From: Nocardioides sp. YR527
Lineage (GTDB): Bacteria; Actinomycetota; Actinomycetes; Propionibacteriales; Nocardioidaceae
Assembly: GCF_900101045.1 (NCBI RefSeq)
Contig: NZ_FNFN01000002.1
Span: 1 to 64,000 of the forward strand
Direction: 5' to 3'
DNA: 64,000 nucleotides
Part shown: in pieces, positions 16,945-25,700 of the stretch
Numbering within the stretch: position 1 is the stretch's first letter
Layout: the number at the start of each line of letters is the position of its first letter
Program-made: the position numbers and the translations under genes
Notes under the pieces: model-generated
What the model was told of the DNA's origin: nothing
Seen by the model: only the letters and a program-made list of their open reading frames with translations
The model's database searches: none

Positions 16945-16982
16945 TGGTCAGCGTTCGCTGTATGGTCAGCGCATGCTGACCA
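16945..16982. promoter_or_regulatory. CmtR/ArsR operator candidate overlapping the second cmtR start codon
   Basis: TGGTCAGC-GCAT-GCTGACCA (16963-16982) is a perfect 8-bp inverted repeat spanning the ATG at 16973. A direct copy of the left arm, TGGTCAGCG, lies at 16945-16953, 18 bp upstream. Binding would block both RNA polymerase and the ribosome site. Confidence 0.6.
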
Positions 16983-17329
16983 TTGCCTCGCGGATGGACG
17001 TGATGACCCGCCTGGGTCGTGCCATGTCCGATCCCACTCGCGCGCGCATCCTGACGGCGCTGCTGGAGGCCCCGGGCTATCCCGCCGAGCTCGCCCGGAG
17101 CCTGGAGCTGACGCGCACCAACGTGTCGAACCACCTCGCCTGCCTGCGCGGGTGTGGCCTCGTCGTGGCCGAGCCCGAAGGGCGTCAAACCCGCTACCAG
17201 ATCGCGGACCCGCACCTGACCGCCGCACTGGAGTCGCTGGTGAAGGTGGTGCTCGCGGTCGACGAGGGCCTCGCCTGTGAGGACGCCGGCTGCGAGCTCG
17301 GCTGCTGCGCCGCGGAGGCGGACCGGTGA
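16973..17329 (+). CDS. CmtR-like ArsR-family metal sensor (second copy)
   Basis: 118 residues, paralogous to the sensor at 13327-13665. Shared marks are MSDPTRARILTALLE and SNHLACLRGCGLVV with the two Cys ligands. The C-terminus is Cys-rich (CEDAGCELGCC, five Cys), unlike the single Cys of the first copy, so it may bind a softer or more thiophilic metal. The stop overlaps the P-type ATPase start (GTGA), so it should control that gene. Its 20-bp operator candidate covers its own start codon. Confidence 0.88.
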   Translation: MLTIASRMDVMTRLGRAMSDPTRARILTALLEAPGYPAELARSLELTRTNVSNHLACLRGCGLVVAEPEGRQTRYQIADPHLTAALESLVKVVLAVDEGLACEDAGCELGCCAAEADR

Positions 17330-19290
17330 GCCGCCACTGCTGCGGACCCGAGGAGCCGTTGAAGCACGAGGAGCTGACACCGTGGTGGCGTGATCGCGGA
17401 CTGTTGTGGCCCGCGGTGTCGGGGATCCTGCTCGCGCTGGGGTTCCTGGCCGACTGGTTCGGCCAGGACACTGTCGCCCTCGTCCTCGAGGGCGGCGCGC
17501 TGGCCGCAGGCGCCTGGACCTTCGTTCCCGGTGCGTTGCGCCGACTGCGCCGAGGCAAGCTCGGTGTCGGGCTGTTGATGACGATCGCCGCGGTCGGTGC
17601 GGTCGCACTGGGCCGGATCGGCGAAGCAGCGGCTCTGGCGTTCCTGTTCGCGATCGCCGAGGCACTGGAGGACCGGGCGATGGACCGCGCCCAGCACGGC
17701 CTGCGCGCCCTGCTCACCCTGATCCCCGACACGGCCAGGGTCGAGCGCGACGGCCAGGTGGAGACCGTCGAGGCCTTCGAGGTACGCCGCGACGACGTCC
17801 TGCTCATCGGCGCCGGCGAGCGGGTCTCGACCGACGGCATCGTGGTCGAGGGCAGCTCGAGCATCGACACCTCGACCGTCACCGGCGAGTCCATCCCCGT
17901 GGAGGTCGCCACCGGCGACCCCGTCCCGGCGGGAAGCGTCAACGGCGGCGGGACGCTCCGCATCGAGGCCACCGCCGACGGCCGCGACAACTCGCTGACG
18001 CAGATCGTTCGGCTCGTCGAGGAGGCGCACGCCCGCAAGGGGGACCGGGCCCGCCTCGCGGACCGGATCGCCCGGCCGCTCGTCCCGGCCGTTCTGGTGC
18101 TCGCCCTCGGAGTGGCACTGCTCGGATGGCTCCTCACCGGCGACCCGCTGGTGTGGGTGGAGCGTGCCCTGGTCGTCCTCGTCGCGGCCTCCCCGTGCGC
18201 GATGGCGATCGCGGTGCCCGTCACCGTGATCTCCGCGATCGGTTCGGCCAGCAAGCTCGGCGTCATCATCAAGTCCGGCCAGGCTTTCGAGCAGCTCGGC
18301 ACGATCCGCGCGGTCGCACTGGACAAGACCGGCACGCTGACCCGCAACCAGCCCTCGGTCGTCGCGGTGACTGGAGCGAGCGGCTGGTCCGAGGACGACG
18401 TCCTGCGCCTCGCGGCCGCGGTCGAGGCGACCAGCACCCATCCGCTGGCCGAGGCCGTGCGTGCCGGCGGACCCGGCGTACGACCGGCTGCCGACGTGCA
18501 GGAGCTGGCCGGCCATGGCCTCCGGGGCATCGCCGAGGGACGCAGCGTACGGGTGGGAAGCCCGCGTTGGGTCTCCCCCGGGACGATCCTCGGCGAGGCG
18601 GCCGACTCGATGGCCGAACGAGGCATGAGCGTCATCGTCGTCGAGGCCGACGACGTCCCGGCGGGCGTCATCGGCGTCCGGGACGAGCTCAAACCCGAAG
18701 CCGCCGAGGCGATCGCGATGCTGCACCAGCGCGGCATCAGGTCGCTGATGCTCACCGGCGACAACGAGCGCACCGCGCGAGCCCTGGCCGCGCAGGTCGG
18801 GATCGATGACGTACGCGCCGAGGAGCTGCCCGCTGACAAGGCCGAGGCCATCGAGTCCTCCGTCGCCACGACTCCGACGGCGATGATCGGCGACGGCATC
18901 AACGATGCCCCGGCCCTGGCCGCCGCGACGGTGGGCATCGCGATGGGCGTCACCGGGTCGGCCGCCGCGGTGGAGTCGGCCGACGTCGCCTTCACCGGGA
19001 CCGACCTGCGCCAGATCCCGCTCGCCTTCGATCACGCCAAGCGGGGTCGAGCCATCATGACCGGCAACATCGCGCTCGCCCTGGCCATCATCGTGGTCCT
19101 GGTCCCGCTCGCCCTGGTCGGCGTCCTCGGACTGGCCGAGGTCGTGCTGGTCCACGAGCTCGCGGAGGTGGTGGTCATCCTCAACGGGCTGCGTGCCGCG
19201 AGGGTGCGCGACCTGACGCCGCCGCGGGCGACCTCGACGGGCCAGCCGCGGTCTAGGGCGTCCGCAGCTACGATGGCGGTTCGTACGTGA
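17326..19290 (+). CDS. P1B-type heavy-metal-transporting ATPase
   Basis: 654 residues from GTG 17326. There is no N-terminal HMA domain, only a short MSRHCCGPEEP tip with a Cys pair. Motifs in order: TGES (actuator), SPC in the ion-binding helix (AASPCAMAIA), DKTGTLTRN (phosphorylated Asp), the nucleotide-domain HP (STHPLAEAV) and GDGINDAPAL. An SPC motif and a missing N-terminal metal domain fit P1B-4-like pumps (Co, Fe and related ions), though the late VHELAEVVVILNG helix differs from their HEGST pattern. Control by a Cys-rich CmtR-like sensor would also allow Cd, Pb or Zn. The pump exports metal from the cytoplasm. Confidence 0.9.
   Translation: MSRHCCGPEEPLKHEELTPWWRDRGLLWPAVSGILLALGFLADWFGQDTVALVLEGGALAAGAWTFVPGALRRLRRGKLGVGLLMTIAAVGAVALGRIGEAAALAFLFAIAEALEDRAMDRAQHGLRALLTLIPDTARVERDGQVETVEAFEVRRDDVLLIGAGERVSTDGIVVEGSSSIDTSTVTGESIPVEVATGDPVPAGSVNGGGTLRIEATADGRDNSLTQIVRLVEEAHARKGDRARLADRIARPLVPAVLVLALGVALLGWLLTGDPLVWVERALVVLVAASPCAMAIAVPVTVISAIGSASKLGVIIKSGQAFEQLGTIRAVALDKTGTLTRNQPSVVAVTGASGWSEDDVLRLAAAVEATSTHPLAEAVRAGGPGVRPAADVQELAGHGLRGIAEGRSVRVGSPRWVSPGTILGEAADSMAERGMSVIVVEADDVPAGVIGVRDELKPEAAEAIAMLHQRGIRSLMLTGDNERTARALAAQVGIDDVRAEELPADKAEAIESSVATTPTAMIGDGINDAPALAAATVGIAMGVTGSAAAVESADVAFTGTDLRQIPLAFDHAKRGRAIMTGNIALALAIIVVLVPLALVGVLGLAEVVLVHELAEVVVILNGLRAARVRDLTPPRATSTGQPRSRASAATMAVRT
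19268..19286. promoter_or_regulatory. BlaI-type operator candidate, site 3 (autoregulatory, weaker)
   Basis: CTACGAT-GGCGG-TTCGTAC keeps the 7-5-7 layout of sites 1 and 2 but has mismatched outer bases (core TACGA/TCGTA pairs). It lies at the 3' end of the ATPase gene, 14 bp before the blaI start, where an autoregulatory operator is expected. Confidence 0.45.
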
Positions 19291-19300
19291 AGGAGTGATG

Positions 19301-19681
19301 ATGCGCGGCTTGGGCCCTCTCGAGGCGAAGATCATGCAGCGGATGTGGTCCGGCGACGCGCCACAGACGGTGCGCGCGGTGCACGACTCGCTGGCGGAGG
19401 ACCGCAAGATCGCCTACACGACGGTGATGACCGTCATGGACAACCTGCACCACAAGGGGTTCCTCGGGCGCGAGCGGCAGGGGCGGGCCTACGTCTACTC
19501 GCCGGCGACGACGCGTGAGGAGCACACCGCCTCGCTGCTCGGCGAAGTGCTCGCCGACGGTGGAGACCGCGCGAATGTCCTGCTCCACTTCGTCGAGCAC
19601 CTCGACGCCGACGAGCTGGAGGCGCTGCGCCGAGTGGTCACCGACCCCGACAGGTCGCCGCACCAGGACGGGGCGAGATGA
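19301..19681 (+). CDS. BlaI/MecI/CopY-family repressor
   Basis: 126 residues. ATG 19301 is chosen over 19298 and GTG 19295 because AGGAG ends 6 bp before it. The N-terminal winged helix contains LGPLEAKIMQRMW and AYTTVMTVMDNLHHKGFL, the standard BlaI DNA-binding block. The C-terminal part should form the dimer that the partner protease cleaves. Its stop overlaps the M56 gene start (ATGA). The palindromes at 13741, 15599 and 19268 are its most likely targets. Confidence 0.9.
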   Translation: MRGLGPLEAKIMQRMWSGDAPQTVRAVHDSLAEDRKIAYTTVMTVMDNLHHKGFLGRERQGRAYVYSPATTREEHTASLLGEVLADGGDRANVLLHFVEHLDADELEALRRVVTDPDRSPHQDGAR

Positions 19682-20688
19682 CCGGCGCGGTCGCGCTGCT
19701 CGCCTTCGCCGCGGCCTCGATGTACGCCGGGCAGCACCTGCTCCCTCGACTCGACGTGCTCCATCGGGCCCCCCGACTGGGTATCGCCCTGTGGCAGACG
19801 CTCGCCGCGGCGGCGATCGCGGCGCTCCTGCTCGGCATGGTCGCTCTCACCATGCCCGGACTGTCCGCCGCCGCGGCGATCGGGGAGGTCCTGCGCGCGT
19901 GCGTCATCGGGATCCAGCACCAGTACGCCTCCGTGACCGGCGCCATCCTGACGACGGCGAGCATCGTGCTCCTGGGCGTCGTCGGCGGACGTCTTGCCGT
20001 TGCCCTGTGGAGCCAGCGACGCCGAGACCTGCGCGCCCGGCGAGCTCACCTGGCCGGCCTCGAGCTGGTGGCCGAGCGCCCGGAGGAGGGCGTCGTGGTC
20101 CTCGACCAGGCGGCCGCGGCCGTCTACTGCGTACAGGGCGAACGCCGCGCCGGGACGTCGGACACCGTGGTCGTCACCCGAGGCGCGCTGCAGACCCTCA
20201 CCGCCGCCCAGATGACCCTCGTCCTTCGGCACGAGCACGCCCACCTGAGCTCGCACCATGCTCGCCTGGTCGCTCGCGCTCATGCGCTGAGCCGGGCATT
20301 TCCGTTCATCGGGTTCTTCCGCGTCGCCCACGAGCAGATCGCCCTCCTCGCGGAGATGCACGCCGACGACGCCGTCGCCGTGGACGATCGCCGATCACTG
20401 GCCGAGGCGCTGTACGAGCTCGCCCTGGCCAATCGGCCCGCGCAGGCGTCGGTCGCTCTCGCCGCCACCGGCTCCGACGTCGTCCAGCGCGCGCAACGAC
20501 TGGTCGGGCCGCACCAGCCGCTCCGACGGATCTCCATCGCAGCGCTGTCCGCAGCCATCGTCCTGGTCGCCTCGACCCCGGCCACCCTCGCCCTGGTGCC
20601 CGGCGGAGTCGGCGACGCACACCAGTGCTGCCTGAGCGCGGGCGACACTCGAGCGGCGGTGCTCAGCCCGCGCGGGGCGAATACATGA
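19678..20688 (+). CDS. M56-family (BlaR1-like) membrane metallopeptidase
   Basis: 336 residues. Two or three N-terminal membrane helices are followed by a cytoplasmic zinc-protease domain with HEHAH ([11 protein letters not shown], about residue 185), the second metal ligand probably in EMHADDAVA, and a C-terminal membrane segment (about 285-305). A short tail with a CC pair (HQCCLSAGD) follows on the far side. Unlike staphylococcal BlaR1 it has no penicillin-binding sensor domain; the Cys-bearing tail could be the sensing part (inference). It is coupled to blaI by an ATGA overlap. It overlaps the convergent ynfA-like gene by 26 bp. Confidence 0.87.
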   Translation: MTGAVALLAFAAASMYAGQHLLPRLDVLHRAPRLGIALWQTLAAAAIAALLLGMVALTMPGLSAAAAIGEVLRACVIGIQHQYASVTGAILTTASIVLLGVVGGRLAVALWSQRRRDLRARRAHLAGLELVAERPEEGVVVLDQAAAAVYCVQGERRAGTSDTVVVTRGALQTLTAAQMTLVLRHEHAHLSSHHARLVARAHALSRAFPFIGFFRVAHEQIALLAEMHADDAVAVDDRRSLAEALYELALANRPAQASVALAATGSDVVQRAQRLVGPHQPLRRISIAALSAAIVLVASTPATLALVPGGVGDAHQCCLSAGDTRAAVLSPRGANT

Positions 20689-20998
20689 TGACCGCGACGC
20701 CGACCAGGCAGATCAGCGCCCCAACGACGTCGAAACGGTCGGGCTTGAAGCCGTCGAGGACCATGCCCCAGGCGAGCGAGCCGGCGACGAAGACACCGCC
20801 GTACGCAGCCAGGATGCGTCCGAAGTTCGCATCCGGGTGGAGGGTGGCGACGAAGCCGTAGATGCCGAGGGCGATGACACCGGCGCCGATCCAGACCAGA
20901 CCGCGCTGCTCGCGTACGCCCTGCCACACCAACCAGGCCCCGCCGATCTCGGCAACCGCGGCAACGAGGAACAGAGCGATCGACTTCAGTGTGTCCAC
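20663..20998 (-). CDS. YnfA/UPF0060-family small membrane protein
   Basis: 111 residues with four predicted membrane helices, the normal size for this family. Characteristic segments are [41 protein letters not shown] and a C-terminal [11 protein letters not shown]. The family is distantly related to small multidrug resistance exporters; function is unproven. It is convergent with the M56 gene and transcribed alone from the 162-bp gap before the integrated element. Confidence 0.9.
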   Translation of the reverse strand: MDTLKSIALFLVAAVAEIGGAWLVWQGVREQRGLVWIGAGVIALGIYGFVATLHPDANFGRILAAYGGVFVAGSLAWGMVLDGFKPDRFDVVGALICLVGVAVIMYSPRAG

Positions 20999-21110
20999 GG
21001 CGTCATCCTGTCAAACCTCCCGCGGTCGCAGACACCGGATTGGCTCGCCTGAACGGCTCGGGGGACATCCGGGGGGAATCCAACCGCACTCAGCAGCAGG
21101 AGAAACAAGA

Positions 21111-21153
21111 AACCCCGCCTGAACCTCTGCGTTTCCGCAGTTCAGGCGGGGTT
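21111..21153. terminator. Bidirectional hairpin: original terminator of the tRNA-Ala gene
   Basis: A 14-bp perfect stem (21111-21124 with 21140-21153) and a 15-base loop. It stands immediately next to the left 37-bp repeat, on the side that would lie downstream of the minus-strand tRNA-Ala before integration. It therefore looks like the tRNA's native terminator, now 14.8 kb away from the gene. Confidence 0.75.
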
Positions 21154-21160
21154 CTAGCTT

Positions 21161-21197
21161 GTGGAGCTGAGGGGATTCGAACCCCTGGCCTTCTCAT
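21161..21197 (+). repeat. attL-side direct repeat (displaced 3' half of tRNA-Ala)
   Basis: 37 bases identical to 35941-35977, read here as the reverse complement of tRNA positions 38 to the discriminator base plus one. Beyond the tRNA body this copy reads C-A-A where the right copy encodes CCA, so it is the old host end. It is followed outward by the hairpin at 21111-21153. Confidence 0.9.
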
Positions 21198-21846
21198 GCC
21201 TCCGAGACCCTTCGGCCTCATCACATGATCGCTCGGATCACCTCGGCAAATCGTTGCCTTGACCTGCACCGATGCCCAACTTCAGTTGATGCTTCTTCTC
21301 GGACGATAACGCGCCACCTCGGCGAATTTCGAGGCCCAAAGTGCGGAGTTTCCGCGGAGCAGTTCGGTGTTTCGGCCACAAGGCGTACCGCAAAGTCGGT
21401 GAACTCTGCCGTAAGGGTCTGCCCGCAGTGACCTTGGGCCTTCATGTCGTCACGGATCGGCGGGTCTCTGTCCGGGCTCTTCGTGGACAGGAAGAAGACC
21501 TGGCCGAGCGAGTCATATTCAGAGGCCTACGTGTCCAACGCACCTGCGGCGATTCGAACCCCAAACCTTCTGTTCAAGATCACGAGGACCGACCTCTCAG
21601 CCGATCTCGTCCATCTTCGGTTCGGCTCGCAGCTTCTCTCGCTCTGACCAGCGGAACGCCGACACTCCGGGTTCCGTCATCGGTCAGACTACCCGACGTC
21701 TCGGCCACTATCGAGGTTTCTGGCAACGCCTTCGCAAGGCTGATGTGTCGAGCTTTCGTTGACCGCAGATCTCGGCGCGGCCGTCACGTACTGTTCGACC
21801 CGTCGACTGGCACAAGGCTCCGTCACTCGAGCCCTCGCGGCCCGTC
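21198..21846. other. Left-end non-coding region of the element
   Basis: About 650 bases of lower-GC sequence with no convincing gene; short open frames here lack ribosome-binding sites and family resemblance. At about 21546-21565 a T-arm-like segment (complement of GGTTCGAATC with partly pairing flanks) suggests a decayed tRNA remnant on the minus strand. No acceptor or anticodon stem could be completed around it. Confidence 0.5.
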
Positions 21847-22374
21847 TTAGGCCTTCGATGCTGCCGCCGCGATCCAGGTGGCGAAGGCTTCCGTCGCGAC
21901 CTGCTCGCCAGCGATGATCCTGTGTCCGTACGTCGCGACTAGGCGATCGATATCGACGTTGTACTTCGGGTTCGCGACTCCGCTGAACCCCATGATCACG
22001 TGACGCTGAAAAGCGATGTCACGGGAACCCTTGTCAAACATGACCCACTTCAGGTTCTCAGGACTCGTCGCCACGATCGCGTCACCGAGAAACAGCGCCA
22101 AATCGTTGACTACCCCGTACCAGATCGGTAGCAACCGTCCCGTCGCCCCCTCAACCTCGCTTCTGAACCAGTTGTTCAGGGCATGCAGCCCATCTCCCTC
22201 GGATGACAATGCCACGCCGTTCCGTTCCAGCAACTGCCGCAGCACGGCGACTCGCTCGTCCTTTGCAGCCATCAGCCTCTGGAATGCAGAACGCGCTTCA
22301 CGCTTCGTCGCTTCATGCAGCGGGCGCGTCACACCAGGGTCGAAGGGGGCGTACCCACCCCAGTTCACGCTCAT
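21847..22374 (-). CDS. Conserved hypothetical protein carried by the element
   Basis: 175 residues, soluble, no signal peptide. ATG 22374 has a weak GGGCGGGA upstream. A Tyr/Asn/Asp-rich C-terminal half (VIMGFSGVANPKYNVDIDRL, then ATYGHRIIAG) looks strongly patterned and therefore conserved, but I recognise no enzyme family. It lies 106 bp downstream of the putative immunity gene on the same strand and may be a second immunity or accessory protein of the RHS locus, or unrelated cargo. Function unknown. Confidence 0.65.
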   Translation of the reverse strand: MSVNWGGYAPFDPGVTRPLHEATKREARSAFQRLMAAKDERVAVLRQLLERNGVALSSEGDGLHALNNWFRSEVEGATGRLLPIWYGVVNDLALFLGDAIVATSPENLKWVMFDKGSRDIAFQRHVIMGFSGVANPKYNVDIDRLVATYGHRIIAGEQVATEAFATWIAAAASKA

Positions 22375-22480
22375 TCAGTGTCCCGCCCAATTCAGCTCAC
22401 TCGAAGCGTCCGGGCAGCCTCGACGAACAAGGCCGTATCGGTTCTGTCGAAGTAGGGCTCGAGCGAACCTAGCAGCGCCA

Positions 22481-22729
22481 TCATCCCTCGCCGACCTCAC
22501 GGAGCTTTTCGGCGAACTGGATGATGTCCAAGGTGAACTCGCGGCTTGGGTCCAGTTCGTCCTCGATCGTGGCTTGTCCGGCTTCGCCATCCAACCTGAC
22601 GTTGTAGACGTCGTAGGTGAAGTACCGTTCGGACTCCCCCAACTCAGCAATGGCCTCGGCCAATTGCCGACGAACGAAGGCATCGGCTTCATGGGAAAGG
22701 AACTCTTCTAGAACCTTCAAGTCAGTCAT
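22481..22729 (-). CDS. Putative immunity protein for the RHS toxin
   Basis: 82 residues, acidic (rich in Glu and Asp), cytoplasmic, no signal. ATG 22729 overlaps the RHS stop (ATGA), so the two are translationally coupled, the hallmark position of an immunity gene in polymorphic toxin loci. Fold is probably alpha/beta; features are LEEFLSHEADAFVRRQLAEA near the N-terminus and YDVYNVRLDGEAG in the middle. It is a typical size for neutralising a roughly 100-residue basic toxin domain. No named immunity family could be assigned by eye. Confidence 0.7.
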   Translation of the reverse strand: MTDLKVLEEFLSHEADAFVRRQLAEAIAELGESERYFTYDVYNVRLDGEAGQATIEDELDPSREFTLDIIQFAEKLREVGEG

Positions 22730-25700
22730 GGCGCCACCGGGAATGCGGTCTTGATCAGGCCATCTCGGACGATGACCTCGATCCCCGTGACTGGGTTACC
22801 AGCCCTGTCGGTGCCGATCACCTTACCCAGGTCAGCAGTGATTCCGCGGTCTGTCGCGGTTCCAGTTCGAAGCGCTTGGTCGACGTAGCCCTTGATATCT
22901 CCAGCGCTCGTGTCTTCGGCGTAGCGACTTACGTTCTTGAATCCGGAGTTGTACGAATGGCGGTAGTTGATGTGCTCGATAGTCGACATGAGGCCCCCAT
23001 GCTTGTAGGTGTCCGCGCCCCACTCTGCGGCGATCTTCTTGCCTGGCAGCGCCTTGATCCCATTTTCCGCGGCGTTTCCGGGTCTGAGGAGGAGCGCTCC
23101 CAAGCCAGCTGCTCCGGTCCCCACGGAGGCTCCCTCGGCTCCGGGGATCGATTCCAGACCGATGATTCCGCATATGGGCCCCGCGAGCATGCAGATCAGC
23201 ACGAGATCGGTTGCGGCACCTGCAATGGCTTGGGCATAGATGACGTCCATGTCCGGCCTGCCGTCGGCAGTGACAGGGAATGGCCCGTTGTGGCATTGGC
23301 CCCAGCATGGGGTCGTGCCGGACCCCTCGAACATGTTGCCTAGCGGCTCGAACACTTCGTCGAGCCACGGGACGCCGAACCCAGCGCCTTCGTCGCCCTT
23401 GCTGCTCTTGGTCTCGATCGGATCCTTGGGCTGTGACGGTGCCGGGGGCGGTGGCGTGCTCAGACGTTCCCTAGTGATTGCCCGGTCCTTCTCGACATCG
23501 GGCTTCTTGTCGTCTCCGATGGAGTACAGGCCAGTCGGGTCACTGAAGGTGATCGGATTCTGGTTTGCATACGAGTACGCGTTCAGCGACGCCGGGTCCG
23601 CGAGATCCACGATCGGGTCAGTGGTGACGAACAGCCCCAGCACCGGGTCGTACGGTCGTGCGCCGACCTGGAGCAGGTCCACGCTCTCATCACGGGTCGA
23701 TCCAACGAATCCCTTCTCCCCGGGGAACGTCGCCTCATCTGGGGCGGTGCCGCGGTCGGCACCGAAGGGACGCTGCCGGCGTTGCGGCAAAGACTCGTCC
23801 TGCGCGGTCGCGGCTGCGGCCTCGGCGTTCCCGAGGGCGTACTCAGGGGTGCCCTGGTCATCGACCGACCAGGTCGTCACATCGGCCGGGTTCATACCGG
23901 TCCGGGTCGCGATCAACTGGCCCGCGAACGTGTAGTCCCGCCGCGGTGCCACCTCACCGGTCTGCAGGCCGGCCCCGGTGTCCTTGGCGCTGTCATGGAC
24001 CAGTTCCACGCCACCAGGCAGGTAAACCGTCGTGACTGTCCCCGCACCGGGTTTGGTGACCCGGCGCAGCACCCGCGCACCAGCGGTGTCGTAGACCGCA
24101 GACTGCGCCGATGCGGTCTCGCTGGCAGGGTCCACCCCTGCGAGGTGGTGCTCGGCATCCCACTCCAGGCGCTGCACATCACCCTTGACGGGTCGATCCA
24201 ACAATTCGCCGGCGGCGCTGTAGGTGTATGTCCCCTCGATCGCTGCCAAGGCCGCATCCGCCGTCCCGGAGACCGTGTCGACCGCGACCGTGCCCGGTGC
24301 ATGTGCGGGACCATCAGCGGGGTAGGAGTAGGTCGCCTTGGTGGTGCCATCAGCGGTGGTGTAGGCGTCGGTGATTCGGTTGTTGGTGGCGTCCTCGAAC
24401 GTCCAGGCCTGGGTGAACCCATGCCCCGCGGGCAGGTTCCCTCCGGTCGGGGCGGTGTCGCCGCATGTCTGGGCGGTGCCTGACCAGGCCGTCTTGAGTC
24501 GGTTCAGGCCGTCGTACTTGTAGCACTCGGTCTCTTGCCAGGATGGATCCGTGGCTCCGGTGGTTTGCTTGTCGGTGCGAACGCTGGTCACGTTCCCGGC
24601 CAGGTTGTAGGCGTAGGTCTGGAGCTGGTCGAGCTCGGGGCGGGTCTGGCGGTCGATCTGCTGCTCGGTCAGGCGGCCGGAGCCGGGCTGGTAGCGGTAG
24701 GACTGCCAGGACATGTGCCCGTAGGTGTTGCCGAGCGCAAGCTGGTCGACTTGGCTGTAGGCCGAGTAGGCGGTGGCGATGACGTACTGGCCCATCGAGC
24801 CGCCCATTCGGATCGGGCGGCCGAGGTCGTCGTAGTCGTAGACGACCTTCTCGGCGGGCAGCACCGGTGCGGTCGCGCCGGTCGGGGTGATCGGGTAGTA
24901 GCTGGTCGCGGCGACCTGGCCGTCGAGTCGGTAGGACTGTTTGGTCCGGTAGCTGCCGGCGACCTCGTTCGGGACCAGGCCGGTCTTGGCGGCGAGGGTG
25001 ACGTGGCTGTCGGTTGGCTGCCCGGTTGCGTTGTAGGCGTCGATGGCCTGGGTATAGAGCGCGGCGCCGTCGCGGTAGCGGGTGGTTGAGGTCAGCTGTC
25101 CCGTCTGGATCGTGTCGTAGACCCAACCAGCAACCTGCTTGCGGGTCCCGTCGCCGGCGACCTCCTCGAGCGCGGTCTGGCGACCCATCGCGTCGTAGCT
25201 GGTGCGCAGCTTCGTGCCGTTGGCGTCCACGGACTCGACCGGGCGACCGAGGTTGTCGTAGCTGGTGGAGGAGTCCCCGGCATCGGGGTCACTGGTGGTC
25301 AGGCGGTGGCCGAGCTCGTCGTAGGTGTAGGTCCAGGTGTTGTCCTTCTCGTCCTTGACCGTCTTGAGGAGGCCGGTGGGGGTGTAGCCGTAGCGGGTGA
25401 CGACCTTGGTGGCGTCGGCGGCGCCGCTGTTCGCGCCGCCGTCGGTGTGCTTCCACTGCTGACTGGTGCGGCCGCGGGCATCAGCCACCACCGTGGTGGC
25501 GACGCCACCGGCCGGTGGGGTGGTGTGGGTCAGGTTGGCGTCGTAGGAGTACCGGGTCACCGGGTCGGCGGTGGTGCCGACCCAGTTCGCGGTCTGCGTC
25601 AGCGGCCGAGAGGCACCGTCGTAGGTGGTGATGATCGACTCGGGAGCCGCGTCGACCGGGTCCACGAACGTAGTGGTCGGGAGCCCGGAGGCCAGGACCT

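Noticed and set aside
16899-19407. Two long minus-strand frames opposite the P1B ATPase
   Set aside because: Shadow frames; the plus strand has all P-type ATPase motifs and coupled starts.
21221-21445. 74-codon minus-strand frame at the element's left end
   Set aside because: No ribosome site, no family resemblance and position in apparently non-coding DNA.
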